Positions 33,940 through 43,674 of a DNA stretch of 64,000 nucleotides are shown one piece after another. Source of the DNA: Zasmidium citrigriseum (lineage: Eukaryota; Ascomycota; Dothideomycetes; Mycosphaerellales; Mycosphaerellaceae); the NCBI GenBank assembly GCA_002786025.1, contig NHNW01000014.1, positions 372,001 through 436,000 of the forward strand, read 5' to 3'. The position numbers and the translations under genes were made by a program. The stretch's first letter is position 1. Each line of letters opens with the position of its first letter. A model generated the notes under the pieces. It was not told where the DNA came from, searched no databases, and was given only the letters and a program-made list of their open reading frames with translations.

Positions 33940-35605
33940 TCACATCATCCTATACTTGCTCTTCGCCCTCATCTTGCCACCCAAGAAGAACAGAATCCAT
34001 GGCATTGGCCACAATATCAGAGTGATGAAGCCAAACAATCCAAGGCCCCACTTCGGAGTAAGACTGCTGGTGATGTCCTGGAGGATGACGAGTGGGAGGA
34101 AGGCGGCGGCGATGATTCGACCGACGGCTTGACAGGTGATGGCGCTGAGAGTCGGAGCCGGTGCGAATAGGTCGAATGTGTATGGGACGATGGAGAATGT
34201 GATCATCGAAGAGCCCCAGATGAAGAACGCGGTGCCGGTGATGGGGACGATTGGTTGGAAGTTGGGGTTGACGGTGTTGGCAACCCAAAAGATCGCGATG
34301 GTGATGAATACCGTCCCAAGCATGGCCGGAATGACTCGGTACTCAACGGCGTGGAAGGCAGCATCTGGATCACGCTGGGTCCTCTTTCGGAGGTACACAT
34401 TCGACAATGCCTCAATGAGGATCACAGTCAAAGCACCAAGACCGGATCCAGCAACAGCACCTAGGAAAGCCTTGCCAATGCGCACGATCGAAAATCCAGG
34501 ACCCATAGGCGGTGGCGGACCAAGCGCAGCCGGAACAGAGATGAACCACTGAAACGTCAACATCCAGTCGATGAACATGATCATAGCTGGTAGAGTGACG
34601 ACAGGCTCCGTGACGAACAGCTTGATCGGGTCGATGACAGTGATCTTGAACATCGCAGCGAAGGTCACGCCCGATTGAGCTGGTTCTTGCGCGGCGATGA
34701 CATCTTTGCGAGATTTGCCTGCTGCGCGGCGACGGCGAGGGATCTCACGTTGGTAGGTCTCTGGCATGGAGATTCCGAGGACGAGAACAGCCGCTGCGAG
34801 ACAGACGGGAAAGTATTGCGTCCAGCGCCAGCCGTTCGTTGCGTTGACGAGGTAGCCGCCGAAGAAAGGACCTGCTCATGTTAGCGATGCTTTTGATGTA
34901 GCTTGAGAGAGAATGTACCCAGTGCGGCACCCCAGAACGACGCAACTCCCTGGACAGCGTAGTATGTATTCGTTGTCTCAGCGCTCCAGATATCCGCAAA
35001 GCTTCCTTCGAGCAAGACGAGGCATGGACCGCCAAAGAAACCAGCGAAGAAGCGGCAGACCAACACTCCAGCTACGGTGTCTGAAAGACCGGCGCCGAGA
35101 TTGAAGAGGGCGTTGATGAGGAGGTAGACGAAGTACGAGGCGGAGCGGCCGTAACGTTCAGTGACGTGAGGAGTCCAGTATGGGGCAAAGACGATGCCGA
35201 AGAGATACAGCGAGAAGCCGGCGATGAACTTTTCGGGGATCATGGGGTTGAGATCGAAGTGCATTGCGAAGGGCATTTTGGCAGCGGAGAAGCTTGTCAA
35301 GCCGACGGCGCTACATGTGATTAGAGGCTGGTTCTTGGTCCGGCGAACTTCTTCGATGTGACTTACACTGTAAACGCGTACGCCCATGCTTGGAACGAAG
35401 TCAAGATTCGGCGATAGAGAGGCCAGTTCTGGGGATTATCCGGGCTGTCAGGAGGTAGAGAATGAGACAGTGCTGCACTGGCTAGCATGTTCTTCTCGTG
35501 CCCATTTGGTTGATGTTGATGTTCCATGCCGTTGGCGTCCATGTGGTTGGTGTTGTCGGATCCAGATCGCTCCTTGTTCGAGTCGGTCTCTTGCTCGTGA
35601 GACAT
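33940..35605 (-). CDS. MFS transporter, DHA1-like drug/polyamine proton antiporter family
   Basis: Three exons (35367-35605, 34919-35310, 33940-34871) encode 520 residues. The N terminus is hydrophilic with a His/Asn stretch (HQHQPNGHEKN). SPDNPQNWPLYRR just before helix 1 is typical of fungal DHA1 carriers. After the joins FTV|AVGLTSFSAAK and AALG|PFFGGYLVNATNG the twelve-helix pattern is complete. Family members expel drugs, polyamines or metabolites at the plasma membrane. The 253 bp between its stop and that of the alginate-lyase gene place it at the edge of the carbohydrate block; membership in that block is uncertain. Its long leader region to the right is gene-free. Confidence 0.9.
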
Positions 35606-37799
35606 GATGAATCGACCTTTTGTATGAGTTCAAAGATAGAAGGATGCAAGTAAACAAGCAATTGTAGTTTCAGCCGTTTGGTGCACTCACGCCCGTCCTT
35701 ATACCACTGACAAGGAGGCATTGCTACAAGATATGTAGGTCAGAAACCCACCGCTTCGATGTCACAGCATCCACGATCTCTCATGAATCCAAAGGATCGA
35801 CAGTGTATGCCATTGCGCCCGTTCAAGGTAAATTCTCGCACCGCGCATGTGGTGTGGACATTGGCACTTTGGAATATATTGTCCCGAATAGGCAATTCAT
35901 CTTCAGCCGCGGAGGCATAGCCTGTCGCATGGCGTTCCTCGGCGGCATGGTAGTTGAAACGAAGGCTGGCCTTACTGCCGCTGGTATCATCCTGACTGAC
36001 GACATTTTGCTGTTTTGGGTTGGGTGTTTGATGCTGGTATGCGACCTGAGGGAGCGTTGCTGTTGAAGCTTCGCTTGCGAACCGCGGAGTGGTTTTTGAT
36101 GCCAACCACGAGCCAGTGCTACATGCCACTCAGTCCGATTGCCTTTATAGTTTCAATGGTCGTTTCTCCGTATCCGCTGGCATTGACCGTGGCGTTGTTG
36201 GGCCGAAGAGTCGTCTTCTGGAGAGCGGATCATTGGAGGCGGTACATCTTCCACTCTGGGAGCAGTATCGTCCCGATTTGATCTGTCATCCAAGAGAGGA
36301 TTGTGTAAACAGTGTGGCTACGTCGACGGCTGTGTCGATATCAGTATCGATGGCACTCTTCTGTCCGAGTACGAGGTCGTCAATTCGTTCACATTGACAG
36401 CCGCCGGTACCAAGGCTGCGGCCAAGCTATGCGAGAATGACCGCATGTCATCCCAGGGCTCAAGTCGTTTAAGACCATTGGTCGTAAATGGGGCGGTGAT
36501 AAGGGCGATGGGATGAAAGTGTCATGGTGGCTAGGAGCTGATGTTTCCAAATCGCAGCTGCCTGTTTCGGCCGACGCTCGGACTCGACACGTGTTCGGAG
36601 AAACCTTCTTCCGTTCTCGAGGCAATGGCTGTCGAGTTAGGAAGCACATTGTTTCGGCGCTCTCTTCACGTCTACAAACAAAAGTGCAGTGCGCAAACAG
36701 ACAGCAACACCATGGCCATCTTACCCACTTGAGAGAGACGGCAATGAAAGCGGCGTTGGCCCCCTGTTTGCGTGAGTGTCGAGCATTCGATGTGTCTGGT
36801 TTCCTCACTGGCTATATGCCCTCAGGTTCGCTCTCCGGCAATGTCTGCGGCTCCATGGCATCAGTGCATGTATGAGTGCTTCCTGGAGAGTAGAAAGACC
36901 CGGAAATTCATGCGTACACGTCAAGAGACTTTGCTTTGGATCTTCTTAGACCTGCGTTATACTTCTCTCAGCGCTCTCAAGGAACATGACCGTGGACTTG
37001 ATCTTGTCTCAGCTCTGACCTCACTCACAAACTTCCCAGACCCAATTCATTCATTACTTTTGAGCCCAATCTACCCTTGGTCTCAATGTCGTTCTAACTC
37101 AGTTCCAACACACCCCATGCCTTACTCTGGACCTGACCCAACAACAATTCAGACGCTATTGTCATTCAGTTCAAGTCTCACTACATAGAATACTCCAGAC
37201 ACTCGCTGGCTCAGTACCCTCCTTGCCGGCAAAGCCAGGCGTTGACTGAGTTCCTGCACCTGTTCGCTGACGACCTTCTGTTGGTCGCCTTCTCGAGTCC
37301 TGAATGTACGTCCTGATGACGACAAGCTTGCCTTTCGCATGGTCCTAGGTCCAACCATCCAGATCGGCGAAAGCTGCCAGCTCATTCTTGTTGGCGGTCT
37401 GTTCTTGATCTTGCTTCCCTTCGCATCGTGCATGTTGACTTCGCGAGTGAGGGGGAGAACTTTTTCGTACTCCTCGATGAGCTCAACACTTTCCATCTTG
37501 ATATTCTTCATCTGTTTGTCGAGGAGGTTGCTCGGGCCTGATTGAAGCTTTTCCTGTGAGAAATCAACATCGAGCGTTTGTGAGCACCGTCTGTCGTGGA
37601 CAAGGATGGTAGTTGCCGTACTCCAGCGATACACATGCGTGTAGCTCGCTCCATTCTCTGCAACCCTTTCAGTTTCCAGTCTTTCAATACGATGTAGGCT
37701 ACTCACAACCGTATTGAAGGGCTTGGGGCTGCTTCATGCTGCTGAGATACTAACTAAGCCAGATGACCATCCCCACTCGTCCCCGCTTCCCATACCAAC
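35606..37799. other. 2.2-kb gene-poor region with repeat relic
   Basis: No convincing gene. It contains one copy of a decayed ~180-bp repeat (36405-36585) and a related fragment near 36705-36732. The 37149-37706 minus-strand frame was examined and rejected. Confidence 0.45.
36405..36585 (+). repeat. Decayed dispersed repeat, copy 1
   Basis: Shares blocks with 39812-40003: CCAAGGCTGCGGCCA, CGCATGTCA and GAGCTGATGTTTCCAAAT, in the same order and orientation. Differences are spread throughout and many are transitions. No coding capacity is apparent. Confidence 0.65.
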
Positions 37800-39011
37800 T
37801 CAATCCATGTCGTCCACCGCCATCGAATACGGCGACTCCCTGTCGTGGAGGACCGCATCGATGTACTTGTCAGTGATCTCGTCGTCCGCAGTCCATGAAC
37901 AGCGGATGCCGTGAATGTTCTCGCAACGTGTGCAAGGGCTGTTTGGATCCTCCTCCTTGATTGCCACGCATATACAGTCCACATCGCATTCCGGAACGAC
38001 GTCGTCTATCTTCTTGCCCAGGTTGGCTTTGTTGCCAACGTAACACCTATCGCAAGTTCTGCGCCGCGCGCCTGTCTCATTGCCCTCGCTTGGTGGCACC
38101 ACACCGTATTTGCCGCCGAAATTCTTCGCTCCAAGCTCGACCAACTTCTCTTCGCGGTCTCTTCGCGGAATCTTCTGGGGTGGGTTGATGCGGCGGCTGG
38201 TTGTCGAGCCCAAAGTGTGCTCCTGCTGAAGATGATCCCATGAGACCTCCTTGACAACAGGTGTCTGGGATTCAGGCATCCAGGATGGCGGATTGTTGAC
38301 TGTCTCTTGGCGCAAGGCCCGAACGATGGTGATCGCATCTATGTACGATTGTGGTGGCTTGCCCTCTTGCAGCTGGTCGTGACATGGGCTCAAGATATAC
38401 ATCTTCTTGCGTCGATTTGCTTCCCCATCACGCCACTCGACAGAGATCCTCAGACGCCGTGCCAGTTCGTGGTCGTCGTAGATGCCGTCGGCGGGAAGAC
38501 GGGCCCAAGAGGCTTCTGTTACGTCCTGATCCATGTTCCAGATCTCGTAGACGAAGTAGACATTGTCGCCTGCTTGAGGGCCCTTATCTGCCAAGGCCTG
38601 CTCCAGATAGAATCGGAGAGCATCGCCATTGAAACTTCCAAGGCATGTCCGACCGTCGTCAGTCTCCCAACACTTGAATGGCCCACGCCGATACTGTTCC
38701 ATGATTCCCGGAATAGTAGTCTTGTAGTAGACGGCGCCTCCCTCGCCCGGGCGACCCAGCGGAGTGTCGACATTGCACCCTTCAGATGCACCGAAGCTGG
38801 GGCGGCTAGTCTCTTGTGTAGGACGAGTGCCGACTTGGACGGCGTCGGCGGGAATGATGATCGGATGGTCGTATCGGGGAATTGAGACCCGCAGCTGCTT
38901 GCCGTCTGGAGAATGTGCGAAGATGTGTCCTTCTTCGCCTTGCTGGATAGAGATGTGGCCATTCTGCCAGTCGGCAATGACGCGGAAGGGGAAGTTGTCC
39001 TGTGGGTGCAT
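37800..39011 (-). CDS. Hypothetical protein with degenerate Zn2Cys6-like C terminus
   Basis: Single exon, 403 residues from ATG 39011 (MHPQDNFPFRVIADWQNG). The frame extends upstream, where a hydrophobic stretch mimics a signal peptide, but the MHPQD start looks more natural. The first ~260 residues are mixed alpha/beta with no family I recognise. Residues ~330-390 are Cys-rich: RRRTCDRCYVGNKAN, then DVDCICVAIKEED, then PCTRCENIHGIRCSW. The first and last blocks resemble the two halves of a fungal binuclear zinc cluster, separated by about 20 extra residues. Zinc binding is plausible but unproven, and a C-terminal position is unusual for such clusters. Decayed repeats flank the gene on both sides and it may be lineage-specific. 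Confidence 0.65.
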   Translation of the reverse strand: MHPQDNFPFRVIADWQNGHISIQQGEEGHIFAHSPDGKQLRVSIPRYDHPIIIPADAVQVGTRPTQETSRPSFGASEGCNVDTPLGRPGEGGAVYYKTTIPGIMEQYRRGPFKCWETDDGRTCLGSFNGDALRFYLEQALADKGPQAGDNVYFVYEIWNMDQDVTEASWARLPADGIYDDHELARRLRISVEWRDGEANRRKKMYILSPCHDQLQEGKPPQSYIDAITIVRALRQETVNNPPSWMPESQTPVVKEVSWDHLQQEHTLGSTTSRRINPPQKIPRRDREEKLVELGAKNFGGKYGVVPPSEGNETGARRRTCDRCYVGNKANLGKKIDDVVPECDVDCICVAIKEEDPNSPCTRCENIHGIRCSWTADDEITDKYIDAVLHDRESPYSMAVDDMD

Positions 39012-40739
39012 GATGGCGAAGGGATTGGTGACTGGTGGTTGAAAGGTGGAGAGGCGCAAAGGAGAACAAAGTGGGAGGCGCGCCGAAGTGGAAGCGGGGG
39101 TTGCAAACAGAATGGAAGCGCAAACAAGGACTGGGAAGGAAGAAACGCACATCACCCTTCATGAATCAACTTTCACCTCATGAAACCTGTCTCCACCTCG
39201 CACCATGGACAGTGTGCTAACGAAGAGCAAGTAGATCTGTTGTTCTGGACCGTAGCGACGGGGATAGGAAGGCATATATCCCTTGGCCAGGTATGTCGAA
39301 GGGACGAGACTCCGCTCTGCCCGAATGATATTAGCTGTCCGTCGTTGTGAATCCATCTCCAGCTGCTGAGCAAGTGGCGCAATATCCATGGTCAAGGACG
39401 TAGCCTGGCTTCTCCATAGTGGCCGGAGACTCTCAACTGGCCGTACCTGGGCCTTGGGTACATGTCTTCGGACAGCTGCATCCACCGGTAAACCAGCCTG
39501 ATGCTAACTGCATTTTCGACTTGACACAGGCATTGCTCATGTCGTACAGAGCGGCCTCTACTGCATGGCGGCGATGTAAGTAGTGAAGTTACAGCTCAGA
39601 GGGTGTTGTGCTATCTCCGGAAATGCAATTGAAGAGGTAGTGCTACCATGGCCGGCAATACCATAGCCATCTTGCCAACTTGGAATATCGCAAGTCTTGG
39701 AAGTAACGTCCGCTTCCCATATGCATGAGCCTTGATTCTTCAATGTGTCTGTAAATTGTTCGCTGCTGGCGTCGAGCAGGTAAAGTGGTGGGCGGAGTTC
39801 CAGCTTCCTGCCAGTGCCAAGGCTGCGGCCAGGCTATGGATGAATGGTCGCATGTCACCACAGACGTTCATCTCTCCCAAAACTGTTGGTTTTGGACGTG
39901 GCAGTGATAAGATGTAGTGGAATAGAGGGTGTCAAGGTGGCTGGGAGCTGCGGAGCTGATGTTTCCAAATTCCGGATGCCCCTTTTCGGCCGGCGCTCGG
40001 ACCAACGCACAAGCCGAGATCAAATCGATTGCTATTTGTTTTCTGTCCACACAACGATCATACAACATTGAACAGAGTCTTGGAGGGTCGTAATGTGTCT
40101 TTCGATGTACTTTGAGCTGCAGGAAATGGGTGGTTTGCGGTGACATATCCCGGGGCTCGTACGTCAACGCTCGGAGCTTTTTACATCCCCTAAACGCCGG
40201 GAAACTTGAAAGGAGCTTCATAAATGCAGTTTAGCTCACTTGTAACATCAATGAGCCAATCAACGCTCGAAATTTGGGCTCGAATGGTGTAGTTGGTACG
40301 TTCAACGTTCAAACCAGCCATTTGAGCTCTCCTCTGACATATCGTTCAGGTTATCACGTCTGCCTAACATGGCACGAAGCCTAGCTTCGCAGAAGGTCGC
40401 CGGGTAAGCAAAATCCACAACCTTAGCACTTGAACAAATCTTAATGATTAAACAGTTCAAGTCCGGCTTCGAGTAACGTATGGATACGTCCATGATGTTG
40501 TGCACTCATCTTTTTTGCTCAATTTTTGACCAATTTTTAAACTTGCAGCGATAATGATCCGTACCAGGCAACGGCGACAACAGGGGAACCGAACCCTTGC
40601 CCAAAAGTATGCTATTGACCATAGCAAATCAGTTCTATTGCTTTCGTGACATTGTATGTTGAGGTCGTTGACTTTTTGCATTGAGAAGCCAGCCCCAGCC
40701 CAGCAACACGAACTGCCATTCTACATCAACACCGCACCT
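39012..40739. other. Gene-poor region with repeat relic
   Basis: No supported gene. Contains repeat copy 2 (39812-40003), a related fragment at 39655-39683 and a tRNA-like hairpin at 40276-40329. Confidence 0.45.
39812..40003 (+). repeat. Decayed dispersed repeat, copy 2
   Basis: Partner of 36405-36585, 3.4 kb away and in direct orientation. Strongest match is GAGCTGATGTTTCCAAAT followed a few bases later by TTCGGCCGGCGCTCGGAC (TTCGGCCGACGCTCGGAC in copy 1). The two copies bracket the hypothetical gene at 37800-39011. Confidence 0.65.
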
Positions 40740-41774
40740 CTACTGCAGCATCCTTTGCAAAATCGGCACACGAACATGCCTCTCAGCATCCCTCATCCAC
40801 ACCCCGGTACTCCAAACCGCAAACCCCCAAATCAGCACCCTCTGCACCCACCCCCCTCGCCAACCCACCCTACTCTCCACCAAACACAAAACCCCATGCA
40901 CCATAAAAAGCCCCCACATCCCAATCGCACTCCTCCAAGGCGTCGTCGTCAACACAGCAGCCGCCCAACCATGCCAGATCCCACTCAGATTGAACGCAGC
41001 CAAAACACCGGCTGCTCGACCAGCGTTCTTGCCGAAGGACTTTCCTACGAGGTTTCGCGCTGGTGCGTAGGCGAGTGAGTAGAGGAACGAGGCGGCGTCT
41101 TGTTGCCAGTGGGTTCGCCAGAAGGCGGAGATTGAGGGTGCGGCGAAGGGTTGGTAGAAGAGTCGGCTTTTTGATGAAGGGTGGAGGATTGAGTGGCAAG
41201 ATTCCATTCCCGCGTGGATGATCAGGAGTGTGAGCAGGAACCTCGTTTCTGAACATGGGACGAAGTACGCCAGTATAGGTAAAACGATGCCAGGTCCAAA
41301 AGTCCAGACTGCACTCGCCGGAGCATCACGACCCTGTTCGATCGTTGCGATATCGAATGAATGGTATCGACATTCCCGGAGTAGAAGCCAGACGTATTGC
41401 AATCGATTCGCATCGGTTATTGGAATCGGATCGTTGCCTTTCATTCGTTTTGGAGGTTTATGAGCTCGCGCTACGGTGAGGTCCAATATCTTGCAGGCAC
41501 AGGCGAAGCACAACGCTCTGGCGACGCATTCTCCCAATGGCCCGCCTGGCACGACATAGGGCAGCGCGAGGAAGTGTGCTGCGGCGAATGTGCCAGCGAT
41601 GCGGGTTGTACGGATCAAGGAAGATCTTGCCGTGTCTTTTGCAGCGGTTCGATCTTTCGGGTCATCTTGAGGGATGAATGAAAGTGAGTATACCGCCAGA
41701 AATGCGTGGCAGATGCTGCTGAGGAGCAGCACTGGGAACGCGATAGAAAGGCCAATGAGAGGGGCAGAGAACAT
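40740..41774 (-). CDS. Wax-synthase-like membrane O-acyltransferase
   Basis: Single exon, 344 residues from ATG 41774 (MFSAPLIGLSIAFPVLLL). It is hydrophobic with about eight membrane segments. The wax-synthase/MBOAT-like domain lies in the C-terminal half: SAFWRTHWQQDAASFLYSLA and NLSGIWHGWAAAV, with the conserved His of SGIWHGW as the likely catalytic residue. PFAAPSISAFW precedes it, as in fungal relatives, some of which acetylate secondary metabolites (Tri7 type). The acyl acceptor cannot be inferred. It is 725 bp from uS12m, and the neighbouring genes give no functional hint. Confidence 0.85.
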   Translation of the reverse strand: MFSAPLIGLSIAFPVLLLSSICHAFLAVYSLSFIPQDDPKDRTAAKDTARSSLIRTTRIAGTFAAAHFLALPYVVPGGPLGECVARALCFACACKILDLTVARAHKPPKRMKGNDPIPITDANRLQYVWLLLRECRYHSFDIATIEQGRDAPASAVWTFGPGIVLPILAYFVPCSETRFLLTLLIIHAGMESCHSILHPSSKSRLFYQPFAAPSISAFWRTHWQQDAASFLYSLAYAPARNLVGKSFGKNAGRAAGVLAAFNLSGIWHGWAAAVLTTTPWRSAIGMWGLFMVHGVLCLVESRVGWRGGWVQRVLIWGFAVWSTGVWMRDAERHVRVPILQRMLQ

Positions 41775-42500
41775 GCTAATCCTGAATGAATTTGAGAGCA
41801 CTGTCGGTCCTTATCAACGTTTGAGATGGCATTTGATGAAAGTTGTGGTTTTTAGAGAAGAAATCGAACGTTCAAAGGTAAGACGCTGTGATGTAATGGA
41901 CCACCTGGCTTGACCCTCATCCAAAGCAAGGCCTCAACCCTGGTAGTAATGTACGAGGCTTTACGAACTTGTGTTGGCACTGGACTGAATTGATCGTTGA
42001 CTTCTCTTCGCTTGTTGGTGATTTGAGTCTTTCTTTCATTCCGCAATCGAGCTTGTGGTAGTTTTGAGCATCGCTGTACAACGTCGGCTCGAGGCCGACT
42101 GATAATATATACACAGCGACATGGCATCAGCAACGACCTGCGTGAAGATCGCAGATTCCGGACTCCCGAATGTCGAAGAGTGTGAGCCATACGATACCCA
42201 CAGGCATCCCAAAGGTACGTGCGGCCTCACATTGACCATACATGCTGCAGGCTACGCTCGAGGCCAGGTTTATAAATCCCCGCCTCCTCCTGAGTTCCTT
42301 CTCTTGGAGCCGTTCGACGGCAGAGTCGATGTATCTGTCGTGAACCACGACTCTCGTCTTGCTCTTCTCCTGCTCTGCTGGAGGAATTCGTAGAACCATA
42401 TTGCAACGGCGTGCTGCCAAAAACCAAGCGTGTAGTCGAATGGCGCGTGACTGCTCGACTCGCTGGGCCCATCAAGCGCTTCTTGTACAGATCACTCCGC
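41775..42500. other. Intergenic region
   Basis: Promoter side of the acyltransferase and 3' side of uS12m. A plus-strand 90-codon frame at 42121 follows a TAATATATAC stretch but shows no homology-like features. Confidence 0.4.
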
Positions 42501-43132
42501 TCAGTTCGTCTTCGGCTTCTTCGTTCCGTACTTCGATCTGCTCGTAACGCGGTTGCCCACACCTCCCTGTACAGGTATCAGCACTGGAAACATGTCGATC
42601 GGCGCCCAGTTTCTTACCAGATCCATTGCGCCTCGCACAAGGTGATACTTGACACCAGGACAATCCTGCGATCGACCACCTCTAACCAACACAACCGAAT
42701 GCTGCTGAACATTATGACCTGCGATATCCATCAATACACTGCCCCGTAACCTCGTCATATCTTCTTCTTCTGCCCACCTTCTCCTGGTATATACGCCGTA
42801 ATAACATTCCCACTACTCAACCTCACTCTTGCAACTTTTCGCTCTCCCGAGTTTGGCTTCTTCGGCTTCGTCGTTCCCACACGCAGACATACGCCCTTCA
42901 TCTCAGGCCTGTGATTTCTCGCTAATTGCGGCGATGTCGGTTTCCGTGCGCGCTGGCCTACCCGGCATCCTCGAATGACCTGGTTGTAAGTGGCCGAGCG
43001 GACGGTGGTGCTCGTGAAGGTGCGGATTAGGGATCGTTGGACGGGGCTCGATTTCGGGATGAGCAGGCCATTGAAGCAGCTGCGCGTAATCGGCGGCAGT
43101 CTGAGGATGGATGTGAAGAGTTTGGACGCCAT
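42501..43132 (-). CDS. mrps12: Mitochondrial small-subunit ribosomal protein uS12m
   Basis: Three exons (42778-43132, 42618-42718, 42501-42566) give 173 residues. The first ~48 residues are basic and hydroxylated ([18 protein letters not shown]), a mitochondrial presequence. The mature part is textbook S12: [17 protein letters not shown], then [38 protein letters not shown], and, after intron 1, [18 protein letters not shown] with [14 protein letters not shown]. Intron 2 falls before [17 protein letters not shown]. uS12 lies at the decoding centre, and the KPNS loop is the site of streptomycin-resistance changes in bacteria. All three exons are required for a complete protein. Confidence 0.95.
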
Positions 43133-43674
43133 GGTGGTGGCCTGGTGAGGTCGATAGGAGAGTCGATGCTCGAGTTCGAAGTGTCGGCGCTACGGAAGGC
43201 TACACGTAGATCTTGCTAAAACGGGGTACTAGATTTGCACTAGGCCGCGACTTCACTCCTCTCTTCTCTTTCGACTACCTAGGTACTTTCAGACTACATC
43301 CCATTTCATTTTCAATTACAGGCACTAGAGAACATCAGAATACTGCTTTCGGGATGTGGAATCGAATGGGAGGTGATCGATGAGCCGAGTCTTTCGCCAT
43401 TTCGAGTGATGGAAGCCGTGAGACTACAATCCCTCGAGCACGACCGTACAGACCTGATCAGGCGAAGACAGACTAAGAGGGAAACAAAGGTCGTCTCACA
43501 GTTGGTTGATTGGGCTATTTGAATATTGCGATTGCAGTGAAAGCCCTTTCACAGCTCTCTCCAGGGCCGATGTCATGTCAGGACGTCTTCGACTTCAGTC
43601 CTGTCCGTCCCGCATTCGACCAGGCCTTTCCTTCCGACCGCCAGCGGATGTCAAGAGTTCATAAACAGGTGCGC
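43133..43674. other. Intergenic region, uS12m promoter and P450 3' side
   Basis: No supported gene. Confidence 0.45.

Noticed and set aside
36513..36875. Overlapping frames inside and beside repeat copy 1
   Set aside because: They coincide with the decayed repeat, differ in the second copy and show no conserved protein.
37149..37706. 185-codon minus-strand frame next to the hypothetical gene
   Set aside because: Its apparent start is a GTG within GTGAGT, a perfect splice donor, there is no ATG start, and no domain-like features were found.
39012..39155. Signal-peptide-like N-terminal extension of the hypothetical gene at 37800
   Set aside because: The hydrophobic stretch is followed by low-complexity sequence, and MHPQDN at 39011 is a more natural start for a protein with a likely intracellular zinc motif.
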